The translations under genes and the position numbers were made by a program. A stretch of 64,000 nt of DNA from Archegozetes longisetosus (taxonomy: Eukaryota; Arthropoda; Arachnida; Sarcoptiformes; Trhypochthoniidae). Under the pieces are notes generated by a model that saw nothing but the letters and a program-made list of their open reading frames with translations, had not been told where the DNA came from and ran no database searches. Numbering within the stretch: the stretch's first letter is position 1; every line of letters begins with the position of its first letter. Positions 52,550 to 64,000 of the stretch are shown piece after piece. The stretch lies in assembly GCA_018873245.2 (NCBI GenBank), contig JAEMBT020000004.1, positions 1,084,573-1,148,572 on the forward strand, given 5' to 3'.

Positions 52550-53940
52550 GATAACAACCAATCCCGATTCTGCAAATTGGCCCCGGAAATCACGTGAAAC
52601 GCTTTTACCGAATGCCCCGGCCTATCCCCTCCTCTGCCACACACACGCACTATTATCTTTTCTCTATTTAAAGCTCTTGAGGATGCAGAAACTTTTCGGA
52701 GGCTTCAGAGGTGCTGTGAATGGTATCACACATTATGAGGTAAAAACAACAAGGAGGGTCTAGTCTTCAAATTTGAAGTATACCTTAAAAATTGGCTTTA
52801 TTCATTAATTGCAGTGAATTCGAGCCTTCGGGTAAGCTCGAGATGAGTCAAATCAAATTGTGACTTGAACAGACTCGACTCGATTTTTTCGAGTCGAATT
52901 CAAATCAGCTCCGACTTGATTCGAACTCATTTTGTGTGGAGCAACATTCTTGAGTAGACATCGATGAAAGGGATAAAGCAACCTCCTGACAACCTTATTT
53001 GAACCCTTATGACTACGATGGAATTGATGGAATTGATGGAATTAAGAGGCCAAATTAGGGTAAAAGATTTGCAAATGATTTTGATTTGGCAGTCGTTTGT
53101 CATGAATCGTTCGTGAAATTAATTTTCAAAACGCCTCCATTTGAATATCAAAACTACTGAAGCTTTAGGAAGCTATCATAAAGTTTGGGGCAACTACATT
53201 ATATAATACCAAAATATCATTTTTATAGCTGTTTTCAACAAAGAGATTGAATGTACAATTACTTTTCAGCCGTCTTAATAGTACCTGCACATTCACACGC
53301 GTGTACCGAAAGAGCTGGGAACTTTCACGAAAAATAGTGTTGATGCTATATGAATGCGTTTTTTGAAGAAAAGCCTTACGTTTAAGTCTATGACTATAAT
53401 ATGCATTGAACACAACTTTTAAGTTGAGTGGGAATCCCAATTACTAATAGTTTAGAACTAATCCTCATTTCATATCTCTGTCAAACCTTTGGCTTGACCA
53501 GTACAGTACAGGTTTATATAAATCAGAGTTAGCACTAACAGCCATTTGTAAAGTAAAGTATGCAAATCGATCATATTTACGTTGCTTGTATTTAAAGACA
53601 TTATTAAAAACATGATTTTCTTTATACTAGTATCTCCTCTTAAATTAATTGCTCTTCAATTTAATGTATTTAATCGTATGCTAAAAGGTTTACTATTTTT
53701 TATCATTATAGTTAGTCTCAAAACTTTACGCGATAAGACTTATCAACAACTTATCTCTATTTTTTCATTTATTAAGAGTTGAATTGAAGTTAAAACCTAT
53801 GTATGTATATGTCTCGATGTACAGTCGGTCGAAAAAGTTATGCATAGATCTCGGATTAATCTTTGATGCGTTTGGATAAGATAAGAGGGATGAGACAGAA
53901 TTTGAAACTATAAGTTTATAGTGTCAAATTATAGCATTAC
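52550..53940. other. Intergenic DNA with simple-sequence patches
   Basis: Contains CGAGTCGAATTC-like short palindromic repeats (52810-52930) and an array of four GGAATTGAT-type units (53018-53045). No coding frame is supported. Confidence 0.45.
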
Positions 53941-53942
53941 TC

Positions 53943-54645
53943 ACAATGGACAGTCAGCAGCGAACGGAACAAACTTGAAAATTTTTTTTATAAAATCTTC
54001 TTAAAACATATATCAAAAATTAGCCGCCAACGTTACGTAACATATTTTTGCAATTTAATTTTTCAAGTTTTATAGATTATTGTTTGAATGCAATGTTAAC
54101 TAAAAGCTGTGGCGCTTGAAAGTGCTTGATATTGGTCTGGTTCGAATTTTCTTTACCTCTGAAACTTTATCAACTTTATTTTTGACATATTTTATAAAGA
54201 TTTGTAAAAAATCGTTTGAATACTATTTAATTGTGAAGATGAGTTCATTTAATATTTTTAAATATTGTTAGTGAATTAACAAACTTCACAATTGAATAGT
54301 ATTCAAACGATTTTTTTACAAATAGAAACACGTTTTGCATATAAAATATGTCAAAAAATTAAAGTTGATAAAGTTTCAGAGGTAAAGAAAATTTGGAAAC
54401 CAAAGTATCGAACCCGAGACCTAAAAGTTTAATATCAAGCACTTTACCTCAGCGCCACGAAGACTTTTTAGTTAACATTGCATTCAAACAATAATCTATA
54501 AAACTTGAAAAAATTAAATTGCAAAAAATATGTTACGTAACGCGTTGGCGGCTAATTTTTTGATATATGTTTTAGAGTGTGCCTAAGATTGATTTTATAA
54601 AAAAATTTTCAAGTTTGTTCCGTTCGCTGCTGACTGTTCATTGTC
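53943..54645. mobile_element. Foldback element carrying tRNA-like segments in its arms
   Basis: The arms, about 345 bp each, begin GACAGTCAGCAGCGAACGGA (left) and are mirrored at the right end (TCCGTTCGCTGCTGACTGTT). Both include ACGTTACGTAAC-type motifs near the outside and CGATTTTTT near the centre (about 54290). In the right arm, read on the minus strand from about 54470, GTGGCGCTGAGGTAAAGTGC and TCTCGGGTTCGATAC are good tRNA-type A- and B-box matches with tRNA-like spacing. The left arm has a decayed version (GTGGCGCTTGAAAGTGCTTG, GGTTCGAATT). No transposase. Confidence 0.72.
54395..54472 (-). ncRNA. tRNA-like segment, probably SINE-derived
   Basis: It contains the pol III internal promoter pair: TGGCGCTGAGG (A box) and GGTTCGATAC (B box), about 45 nt apart. 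The stems, especially the acceptor stem, do not pair well, so it is a tRNA-derived repeat rather than a working tRNA gene. Confidence 0.5.
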
Positions 54646-54649
54646 AGTA

Positions 54650-55688
54650 ATTAAAAAACATAATATGAGTAATAGTGTTATTCGTAGCTGAAGTCAGTTT
54701 ATTTGATATTCATAAGAAAAACAATAAGTCATAGAATGAAAGTTACTGATAAGATATATTAAACTATTTCAATCAAATCAGTTCAACAGTCAACTGTGAT
54801 TCAATTTAAATAATTTTAATGATGAGTCGAACCGCTTTCTCAAGCTATCACTTCTTGTAGCACATGTCGCATTGACACAACTAACTTAATACAAGAATGA
54901 GTCAAAGTCTGTTTTGTCAAAGTTCCAAACTAATCTCTTAAGTGTTCATTTATTGATTAATATCACTAAACGAAATACAGATCTCAATGAGTTGTTGAGC
55001 CCTTAGGTTTATGAACTCTTCTGCATCTTTTTAGTGATGACAAATACATAACTTTTATCTGTCGACGGTATACCTTTTAGCATATCAACTTTAAATCTAA
55101 TGCTTTTCTTCAAAAAACGCATTCATATTCATAGGTCGCAGAAGATATAAAGATTAAATACTTTTTCATCCCAATGAACCTAAGAATCCAACCAGAAAGC
55201 CTGACATTTAAAAATAGTTCGAAACATTAGAAATTTCAAGCTCTCTAAAATTCAACATGTTAATAAAGAATAGATTGATAAAATCTGGAAAATTCATTCA
55301 TTATTACAACATTTTTTGTAAAGATATATTTCGTTTTAAAATTTGAATGGCAGTTTAATCGAAAGATAAATTCCATATTCACAAGATACTTCTTTATACT
55401 TGATAATCTTTTAATTAAATGCAAAAAATATTTCACTCAAGAAAAAAGCTGAATAATGTTCGACAATAAGAACTAATATCAATCTAGAATCTTGCGGCTA
55501 AATATTTGTATCAAAAACTGCTAGGTAATTAATTAACCAAACTGTAAACAAGTTTTCAAATTAAATGAGTCTTCAAATAATTTTTTTCTAAATTTTTATT
55601 TCAAAAGACCGACTTCGTTCACAAATTATTAGTTCGAAAAAATGTTTATTCTGATTCAAAGATCAAAATTTTAAAGCTGGATTTTAAG
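54650..55688. other. Intergenic DNA, no gene seen
   Basis: 1 kb of AT-rich DNA downstream of the chitin deacetylase-like gene. Nothing was recognised. Confidence 0.45.
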
Positions 55689-55689
55689 C

Positions 55690-58600
55690 TCAATCATCTC
55701 CAGAAGTGTGTTCAAATCTCGGATAACGTGTCGGACAAACACCACAAACAGGAATCAAGTGTTCTGTATTATCATCTCCTTTAACAGGCGTACAGAACTT
55801 ATGCGTGGATTCGTCTGCCGGATCGTATGGACAACGAGACCTTTCTATAGGTAGATGTTTGCATGGCTTCTTTTTATACTCTTCTAACGGAATCGGGTCT
55901 TCCATCCATTCGATAACGTCTTGGATGGTAACAAGGAAGACGTCATCCATTTGTGTCACTTTATTGATGAAATTGAAGTAACCCTCTTTACGAACTGGAT
56001 CCTGTGAAAGCCATGCCTCATGTAGAAAGACAGGGAATGGAGCCTTATTGTTTTCGTGATGACGCTTGAAATTACTCATGAAATATTCCTCAGCGTCTGT
56101 CGCATTTGCTGGAGGCGGCAGACAGAAGTCCACCATAGAACAGGGGCTATCTTTTGGTGGTTCGCCTATACAGTTGAAAAGATTAAGATGGATTTTAAAA
56201 TATTCTTAATCGTTAAACTGCTTCTTAGTTCATATTCCCCGAAATTTTTGTCATTCCTTACTAGAATAAGGTTTAAATAGATTTTGTGAAAGAATGCTTA
56301 TATACTATCTAGCTTAACATAAAAAATCACTAAATGGTGTTACCATTTTTAACCTGCTCGAAACTTGGCAGCAGATACTTAGAAAATCTTTTAGTGGATG
56401 CATTGGTGTTATGAAACGAATTTATTTACTTGAAAATAAACAAAGTAATTCTGTTTTAATGCTGGAATTTAATTTTTCTTATTCTTTTTTCATTTTAAAT
56501 AATCTATCAGATGAGACTGTCAGAGGAATGATATTTCTGCTATTTTTATCATGTGATCAGCAATAGCGATAATCACACCAATGATATCTTTTTCTTAATA
56601 GGTGATTGCAATAATAACACTTAATGAGAAAGAGATATAATTTATCTTGTTATCATTCTATGGAAAAGATGTAGAATTGGCAAACCTATTATTCCCAAGT
56701 ACGAGTTATACACCTTCAGCTTCAGTGAAGTAGCTAATTACTCGTCGTTTTTTGTTTTTAGGTTTTGGACCCGTTTACTAATGTCGAAGAGGGTATATCT
56801 CATACTAAAGGGTAATGGGTTTGCTAATTCCACATCCTTTCCACAGAATGGAGATATATTTTTTATGTGGAACAATTTTAATAGGGACGTTCTATTTAAA
56901 CTCTGGGATGCTATCACCAAAAAGCTTGGGTCAGAAAGTTTGGGGCAATTCAAAATTTAACATTATATTTTAAGGTTAGACTTCAGTTTAAAGGGTTAGA
57001 GATTTGACAACGCCATTTGATTCATCTCGCCCCAAGAGTCATAGACATATAGGTCTCATTAATATATATTTCTGGTTTTCGAAATATTTTACTTCGAAGT
57101 TTGAATTTCCTACCAAAAATTGTTTTAACAATTAATATATCGAGAGAAAGAGAGGCTATGAAGGTATAGTTTTCACCAATAATAGTAAATTAGGTATGGT
57201 TTAGAGATATTTTTGGTGAAAGATTCAAACTTCGAAGTCGAATATTTTGTAAACTGGAACTATATCTTAATGAGACCTATATGACTGTGATCCTTGAGAT
57301 GAAATAAATTGAGTGATATTGTCAAATCTCTAGTTATTAGGCTGAAGTCTAGCCTCAAAATATAATGCAAAATTTTGAATGGTCTTAAGCTTTCTAATCC
57401 ATGTTTGTAGATCTTTGTTTACAGCATCCAAAATTTTAGATGGAGCGTCTCCTATAAAAATTATCTTACATAATAAACCTACGATGTATTAAACTCATGA
57501 CTGATAATTATAAGGTAGAAATCGCAGAAATATCATTTGTTTGACAGTCTGAGATAAATACTATAAACAAGTGATTGAAATACATCGCATTCTTATCACT
57601 TAACGGTTGCTCGAGCCCTTATTATCAATTCATTTTAAGGAAAGATGGAGACCTCTATATTTTTAGGTGTTTACGGGCAAAATACTTTAACCAATAAAAA
57701 GTGTATACTTTCAGCCGATAATTACAGGCAACGTGATTAGGATGAGATATAATATCCTATTCCTGATTTATTTTCTTTATTGTATTGCTTTTTATCGCTT
57801 TCAGTCATTATTACAATTAAAGTCACTCTTAATTTAATTAAATCACAGATAAAATCAAATTTAATTCAATTAAAAATTGACGTAGTTTATGTATTAATAG
57901 TGTTGTTTGTATACAAAAGTATAGTTATTTTCGAAGATTTGTGCCATTTTATGAACATATTTGACTCAATGACGATATGACTCAACATTTTAAAAGAGCT
58001 AAAGTCAACTTTTCCCGTGAACACCTAAAACTCTAGAGGTCTCCGTCTTTCCTTAAAATGAATTGATAATATATGCGTTCGTCATTCTTACAGCTCAGTT
58101 TTTATGAAAAACTAGATTTTCGAAATTTCGATTCGAAATGTCCAGTCAAAGCTTTTATCCTATCATTAGGAAAAGCCCACTACAATAATAGAGTACACTT
58201 GAGAACTTAACAAAATGCGATGGCGGCTAGAAAAAGACCGTTACTATGATTCACATAGAATTGTTACTAAATTCGATTTTCAGTTTGCTTTGATCGTTAT
58301 TCTGAAATAGATTTCTTAATATCCTACATATTATGTGAGATGGAAAACATTCCGTTATAAATCATTTCTTGTGATTGCTATCATGGATCATTAAGCTTTT
58401 AAGTGTACTTAAAAGTATTATGAAGACTATTTCTTGGAGAAGATGGTTATAAATAAGTTTGATTGAGCTTAATAGAAATGTTAAGTTTCGCCTAAAAATA
58501 TATCCATCGGATTTGTGGAGTTCATTTCAAAAATATCTATATGAAAACTTTCAAACAATGTGTTAACTGACTTATTAGAGTTCGCTATAAACCCACTGAT

Positions 58601-60308
58601 CATAGACTGAACTGAAACTATTAAAATCTTAGCTTAAATACCAAAATGATAAATTATGAACTTTAGGTCAAATCTAATAGGTCAAAGGATTCAAACAAAT
58701 ATTATTTTACTCGTTAGGCCGATATTGTAAAAGAATATTAGAAAATAATAATAAAAATAAATTGATAATAAAGTGAACCCAAAGTGATTACTAATCTCTG
58801 ATGAGCATAAATGAAACTCAGAGACTCTCAAGCTCGAACCCGAACCTGAATCTTGAACTTCAGGTTCTGAAATTTCGATCCTCAAACTTAAATCTCTTTC
58901 AAAATTTAGAACCCGAACTTAAGTCTTAGCCCAAGGTTCAGGTTTGAGCTCGGTTCGGGTTCGAGAGACTCTGAGGTTCATTTATGCTCAGCATTATTAC
59001 TAATAAACTTTTTTTTAAAGCAGTTAAGTGGCTGATGAAATGCAAGTGTAATTTTTTGAAGTGAACTACATAAAACTAAGATATTAATTTCACTATAATC
59101 TTAATTTGCATTACCTTCAATTATAACACGTTTTCTCCAATAGTCAACGATTGGAATTTCCCAAAAACCCTCGTATTTGGAGGTTAGGCCTGGACATGGT
59201 TGTACAACACAGTCCTGACGGAAACCTTCATCTAAAGTATAGGGAAATATGGGCCATGGCCTCGATTCGGATTGTGTAGGCATTGAGCTATCGTATTGAA
59301 AGCCATTGTCTTTCAGGAACTATAAAAGTCACAGAAAATTATCAAAATAAACTAGTTTCTATAATATAATCAATTTTTAAGATAAGTATACTTTGAAAGT
59401 CACATCTCCAGAAGTCTGAAGGAACGGAGCTCTATATCCTCTGATTTTTTCTTTAGGAATTAGAGCGAATTTGCTTATAATATCTCTTTGACCGACAATC
59501 TCTTTACTCAATGTTTCTGCGTCCGCTTTTTTCCAGAATTCTTGAGGTGATCTATGCCTATAGAAATTTAGAATAAATTATTTTGCATATTGTAAAATTT
59601 TTCTTCCTGATAAATGCCTACGTGATAGTATGTGATGCTATTTCGTGTCCTTTTACATATAAATCATTAACCAATTGATAGTTCGCGTTATCGTGAGAAA
59701 CAAAGAATGTGGCCTAAAAATAAATTAATGTTATGCTTTATTTAAAATCAATCTAATAAAAAGCATAAGAAAATTATTCATATAAAACAAACTTCTACTT
59801 TCATTGAATTTTTTAGTCAAACTGAAAAATCGTGATCTGGGCCACATTCTCGAACGATTGCAAATTGCAAAACATAAGGCGATTGCAAATAATAAATTGC
59901 AAACTATCCATTCTCGCTGTACACTCTGCAATTTTGGAAAGTTTTCAGAATGCAGCCCCTGTTTCATGAAAGCTAAAATGCTATTTAGATCAACATCTAA
60001 TAAACTAATTCAACTTTGTCAGAGAAAAGAAATTAGTCAATAATTACACCAATATTACACCCGTTGCCCTTATTCTTGATAGGGAATAACTTTTGATAAG
60101 TTGCACCCCAATTTACAATAGTGACCGCGTCATCATATGTCAGCATAACAAATTGTGGAGTGGTTTCATAAGTAATTTTGGTTCCATTTCTACCCACAGG
60201 TGGATCTTGACTCATAGGAACATTCTTACAATTATACAAACCAAAAAGGCACGCTAAAACTAAAAGCTTCCACATTTTGACTATCAATGAGAGCCCGATT
60301 TCGACCAT
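55690..60308 (-). CDS. Chitin deacetylase-like CE4 enzyme, secreted (5 exons)
   Basis: Exons, in transcript order: 60308-60048, 59713-59622, 59557-59392, 59319-59115 and 56165-55690. The product is 399 residues from the first ATG or 388 from the ATG at 60275. The second gives a cleaner signal peptide ([16 protein letters not shown]). Carbohydrate esterase family 4 enzymes remove acetyl groups from chitin. Motifs: metal/base pair in LTYDDA (usually TFDD), ATFFVSH, zinc His pair in [24 protein letters not shown]-like WPIFPYT, FWEIPIV, and FLHEAWL. There is no N-terminal chitin-binding or LDL-receptor domain, so it resembles short insect CDA groups. A Cys-rich tail ([19 protein letters not shown], ending [15 protein letters not shown]) is unusual. 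Intron 4 (2.95 kb) contains three inverted-repeat elements. Confidence 0.9.
56945..57390. mobile_element. Imperfect palindromic element in chitin deacetylase intron 4
   Basis: The left arm (about 56945-57120: TTAGACTTCAGTTTAAAGGG, CATATAGGTCTCATTAA, CTTCGAAGTTTGAA) is mirrored at 57205-57390 (TTCAAACTTCGAAG, TTAATGAGACCTATATG, CTGAAGTCTAGCCTC). About 80% match by eye. Non-coding. Confidence 0.65.
57621..58070. mobile_element. 450-bp terminal-inverted-repeat element in intron 4
   Basis: The ends ATTATCAATTCATTTTAAGG are identical in inverted orientation and continue AAAGAYGGAGACCTCTA and TTTTAGGTGTTYACGGG, giving arms of about 65 bp. The core is AT-rich and non-coding. MITE-like; no clear target duplication beyond short AT. 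Confidence 0.7.
58799..58993. mobile_element. 195-bp palindromic element rich in CGAACC
   Basis: The left end TGATGAGCATAAATGAAACT, CAGAGACTCTC and CGAACCCGAACC is mirrored by GGTTCGGGTTCGAGAGACTC, TGAG and TTCATTTATGCTCAGC. The interior has several CGAAC/GTTCG repeats. It lies in intron 4 of the chitin deacetylase-like gene. Confidence 0.65.
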
Positions 60309-61325
60309 TGCTTTTATATATGTACAAACTCTTCAAAACCATGTCCTTCAAACTCAGTTCAACAATTAAAACAATCATCGGACATCTGCTCAGGTTCCGT
60401 ATTGAACTCCGGTTTCCAATCTTATCTCAAATGATTCAGACTTAAATGTTGCATTTGAAAATAAACTATTTGGAACTAGATCTTTCCTAAGAAACACTCT
60501 TGAGATCACTTATCAAATGTTAGATAACTTCGAAAATTTGAAATTATGTTAAGTAAAAGTTTGTGCAATAGCTTTTTCTTTATAAATGTCAAGTAGTAGT
60601 TCAATCGCATTCTTCACTCAAGAGTGAAAACCCTGAATGCATGCTTCAGATTCATTCGAGCAACGTATGAATGTTTGTCTCTTATATCGTAAGAGTGCAT
60701 CTAAAAGTGTTACAGACTTTTAGTTACAGCTTTTAACATTTAATGCATTACCCATCGAACTGCTGTTTTCTGATTTAAAACATAGTAACAAAACTAAGTA
60801 AAAAGTTTAAGAATCTTCTTGTATATAAAATTAAAAGTTAGATAAGTTTGTTCAAATGAATCTGGCTTATTTTGATGAGTGAGCGGGATCATAATTGAAA
60901 TAATTTTATTTTCATTATAAGTCATTCGAAAACAAAAATGTAAATTTTATTTAGAGTAAACACTCGAAAAGAGATTTTTTTCAAATAAACCTTGCCGAAT
61001 ATATCTTTGGTTGACACTTGTCGTTAGTACCGCGTTTCTGTTGCAGTACGTAATTCAATAAAAGATATGTGTTCTTATTTTATCCTTAAATAATCAATAT
61101 TTGATCTTCACTTTTTTAATGCGCTGCTTGACTCATACATTTCAAACGCGAAGTTTAACTTTTTTGACCTCCTTTAATGGGTCATAATTGCTCTGAGACC
61201 GGATAGAACTTAGAAAATAAGTGATAACTGAATTTGAGCCATATGAATAAAACCTTTTACTGTTTACTGTTTGCCTCGTACTAATATTTCATTTAAAATT
61301 TAATTTTACTAAATAAATATAATAT
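60309..61325. other. Intergenic region upstream of the chitin deacetylase-like gene
   Basis: About 1 kb between the deacetylase start and the end of the ML-domain gene, both minus. TTTATATATG just upstream of the first ATG (about 60315) could be a TATA box. No other feature was seen. Confidence 0.45.
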
Positions 61326-62214
61326 TTAGTCGACAAATGTATAATTGAATTTACCGCACGCAATTACACCACCTAGCTTGTCGGTAAATGTTAGCTTTCC
61401 TTTTGATTTTGATTTTGATTCAACCTAGGAAAGAAACACGTAAATTTGATTTTCTAACTAAAATAGTTTTAAAGCTCATGAATTCTAAATGAAAAAAGAC
61501 AATTTAAATATACATAAAGGAAAGAATTTTCAAAAATATTCAGTAGCTTAGAAAAATTACCGAAGGGGTAAGTAATGGAATGAAAAATGTATATTCAAGT
61601 TCTATTTCTTTCTTCGGATTTTTACAATCTTCAATTTTTCCGTTTGGATTATGTTCATCGCATAAATGATGATCTAAATCTGGGAACATGTAATACTTGT
61701 TATTTATTGTGTAACCAACTTCCAGATCCACAACATCTTTTACGTTCTCTCCTTAAAAATTTTCAACACAATCAAAATAAAATGTAATCTCTTTCGCATA
61801 GGTTTTGGATTTGATGATACACTGGTTTTTTAAATAGTTAATCCACTTATTCAAAGCTATTTGGACTCATTATGATAGTCGTGTATAAAACAAACTAGAA
61901 AAAACTCATTTGAGCGATTTTATTTTCGGAACTTACTAAGCTCGAGTCCTATGATGAAAGTTACATTATTTCCTTTGTGAATAGAACAAGATACTCCTTC
62001 ACAGCCAAGTATATCAAAGCTTCCAATCCCCATTGCTTTTTCCTTGGGATTATCTGGATTTTCCTCTAAGTTATATAAAAGACGAATATATTAGCTTATT
62101 AAAATTTTGTTTAATTTAAAATACAATTAAATACTAACTACATGGGTAAATATTAACCTTCCCATAAACACAAGTTAATAACGCAGTCATTAATAAATAT
62201 TCATTAATAAACAT
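61326..62214 (-). CDS. ML-domain (NPC2/group-2-allergen-like) lipid-binding protein (4 exons)
   Basis: Exons, in transcript order: 62214-62139, 62065-61937, 61736-61561 and 61424-61326 give 159 residues with consistent phases. ML proteins are small secreted beta-sandwiches that bind lipids (NPC2, MD-2, mite group 2 allergens). Visible: a signal peptide (hydrophobic core YLLMTALLTCVYG), the first Cys in IYPCKEN, the hallmark DILGCEGVSCSIHKGNNVTF, then DLEVGYTINNKYYMF, HHLCDEHNPNG, EDCKNPKKEIELEYTFFIPL, and FTDKLGGVIACGKFNYTF near the end. The six Cys expected of the family are present. A Ser-Lys repeat (VESKSKSKGK) sits in the fourth exon. The exon 1 donor (TGTA|GTTAGT) is the least certain junction. 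Confidence 0.85.
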
Positions 62215-62584
62215 TTTTAATAGTACTAATTCTTTCTAAAGCTATCCCTAATTCTGAAGGCTAAAATAACTCCTTATAATATTTTTTCATATATTAAATA
62301 GGAATAACTATTAATAACATGTGTCTTGTATCCCACGATTGCAGATTTTCTTATTTTGAATTATTTCCTGAGATGTTTGCTTATTAACGAATTGAGTTAA
62401 TTGAAACTGGTTTCCATTTAAATCTTTAGGTTTCAAATTCGAAGCCATGATAATATTTTTAAGCATAAAATTAAAATTCAACTCATATTTCGATACAATC
62501 TGAATGGAACTTAGAGGCGGTGCCAAGTTTTTAAAATTTCCACATCAATCATTTATTATCCTTAAATCGTATAGATGTAAAATA
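62215..62584. other. Upstream region of the ML-domain gene
   Basis: AT-rich; a minus frame at 62311-62526 has no support as a gene. Confidence 0.4.
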
Positions 62585-63775
62585 GGCAAATCCATTGGAT
62601 GAAGGGTACTAAATAGGCGCAACCATAAAGAAACGTCATAAAATACGAATGACATGCAATCGATAGTACTTAGCAAGACGAGTCGAACTATACCAAATTT
62701 TTGGAGCCACACCTACCCGCTCACTAGCCACTCCCAGTTTTAAACTTTTTCTTTATAATACATTTCTGAGTGGAAAGAGCATTGTAAAAATCGGTAGCGC
62801 TTTGTGTTACAAGTATAACCATACCAAATTTTGGCAGCCGCACCCCTGTTCAGTGACCACGCCCACTTTTGTATTTTAAAAGTTAATTTCCGAGTGGGCA
62901 GAACGTCATAAAAATCATATGAACCTGTAATTGGTAGCACTCATTAAGACAAATCGAGCCATACCAAATTTTCAGAGACACGCCCATCCGTTCACTAGCT
63001 ACGCTCACTTATACATATTATTATTTTAATTAATTTCTAAGTGGGAGGAGCAGTATACAATTCACTTGACACATGCAATCGTTAGTGCTTTTTGATACGA
63101 GTCAAACTACACTAAATTTCTTGGAGCTAAGAATTTCTTAACCACAGACAGCTTTGAAAAACAACTTTTAAATTGTATTATGATGCAAATAAACTGTTTA
63201 TAAATCTGATTTAAATTAAGACGCAAATAAATATCTTTAAAAAACGAAATAACTGCCTGAATCTCCCAACTCAGTGGTGTCATCATAGGGGCCCTGCTAT
63301 GAAAATAAGTTAATAAGATTCGGATAGTGAAAATAGGTTGAGATAGTAAATGGATGGACTTGACTCCAAAAATTTAGTGTAGTTTGACTCGTATCAAAAA
63401 GCACTAACGATTGCATGTGTCAAGCGAATTGTATACTACTCCTCCCACTTAGAAATAAATTTAAATAATGATATGTATAAGTGGGCGTAGCTAGTGAACG
63501 GATGGGTGTGTCTCTGAAAATTTGATATGGTTCAACTTGTCTTAATGAGTACTATCAATTACAGGTGTCATGATTTTTATAACGCTCTGCCAGTTCAGAA
63601 ATGAATTAAGTTAAAAAAATTAAAAGTGGGCGTAGCTAATGAACGGGTGGGCGTGGCTCCGAAAGTTTAGGATGGTTCAACTCATCTTGTCAAACACTAT
63701 CGATTGCATGTGCCACTCGATTTTTATGATGTTTCTTTATGGTTGCGCCTATTTAGTACCCCTCAACCAATCCAT
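62585..63775. mobile_element. Large foldback element with about 140-bp repeats in its arms
   Basis: The outer ends GGGTACTAAATAGGCGCAAC (left) and their mirror near 63745-63765 bracket 1.19 kb that folds around about 63240. Each arm carries three to four diverged copies of a unit with ACCAAATTT, GAGCCACACCCA and CTAGCCACGCCCACTT. Left copies lie near 62691, 62823, 62961 and 63108, and inverted ones near 63375, 63520 and 63665. It is GC-richer than its surroundings and has no protein. Confidence 0.78.
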
Positions 63776-64000
63776 TGCCCCTTGCTGAGTTAAACCTCCC
63801 CTCAGCATAACACAATAAAGTAAAGTGTGTTCCGAGTCATTGGCTCTTTTACTGACGTTGAAGGGATATAACTAATGCTAAGGGGTAGTAAGTTTGCCTA
63901 TTGTACAGTCTTTGACGAGACTAACTGATCCGATTTTTGGGGGTATCAAGTACTAAAAGTTGATAGATTTTGATGACAATTTTTTTTGAATAAACTACAT
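63776..64000. other. Right edge, no gene seen
   Basis: A short flank containing a GTTGAAGGGATATAACTAAT segment that resembles GTCGAAGAGGGTATATCTCA near 56780, so it may be part of another repeat cut by the window end. Confidence 0.3.

Noticed and set aside
57780-57980. 66-codon frame in an intron
   Set aside because: Lies inside the core of a terminal-inverted-repeat element and looks like random AT-rich sequence.

Overview
The window is eukaryotic nuclear DNA, about 70% AT by eye, with spliced genes, short AT-rich introns with GT..AG ends, and many DNA-transposon remains. The gene content (a chitin deacetylase-type enzyme, a peritrophin-type chitin-binding protein, a small ML/NPC2-like lipid-binding protein, CRELD, DRP1, makorin) points to an arthropod. 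The mix of ML-domain and peritrophin-like secreted proteins would suit a mite or another chelicerate, but this is inference. No LTR element, retrovirus, Polinton, CRISPR array or bacterial-type operon was seen.

Layout. 1-9.7 kb is a transposon graveyard: a Tc1-like element, an internally deleted mariner with target-site duplications, a mariner relative with a DD40-41D spacing carrying a nested hAT remnant, and three long inverted-repeat elements, one with arms built of 40-bp tandem repeats. At 11.26-12.72 kb lies a three-exon gene for an unrecognised secreted helical protein. At 13.6-16.6 kb are two better preserved transposons (a mariner DD34D and a DD37E element), which interrupt an older inverted duplicated sequence. 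From 19.8 kb host genes are dense: makorin (-, 7 exons), CRELD1-like (+, 5 exons), DRP1/dynamin-1-like (-, 10 exons including a 21-nt microexon), a secreted protein resembling the CNNM ectodomain (+), a CBM14 peritrophin-like protein (+), PP2A catalytic subunit (-, 3 exons), and NDUFS2 of complex I (+, 4 exons). At 49-54.7 kb there are palindromic and foldback elements, then a chitin deacetylase-like gene (-, 5 exons) whose 2.9-kb intron holds three small inverted-repeat elements, an ML-domain gene (-, 4 exons), and a 1.2-kb foldback element at the right edge.

All exon models were joined by hand from open frames, splice consensus, phase agreement and family similarity. For each multi-exon gene the exon lengths add up to an uninterrupted frame. 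The housekeeping genes (ubiquitin ligase, ER protein, mitochondrial fission GTPase, phosphatase, complex I subunit) form no pathway together. CRELD/makorin and DRP1/the CNNM-like gene are head-to-head pairs, and the secreted chitin- and lipid-related genes lie towards the right. The most unusual feature is the number of foldback-type DNA elements: about ten large or medium inverted repeats plus several tiny palindromes in 64 kb.
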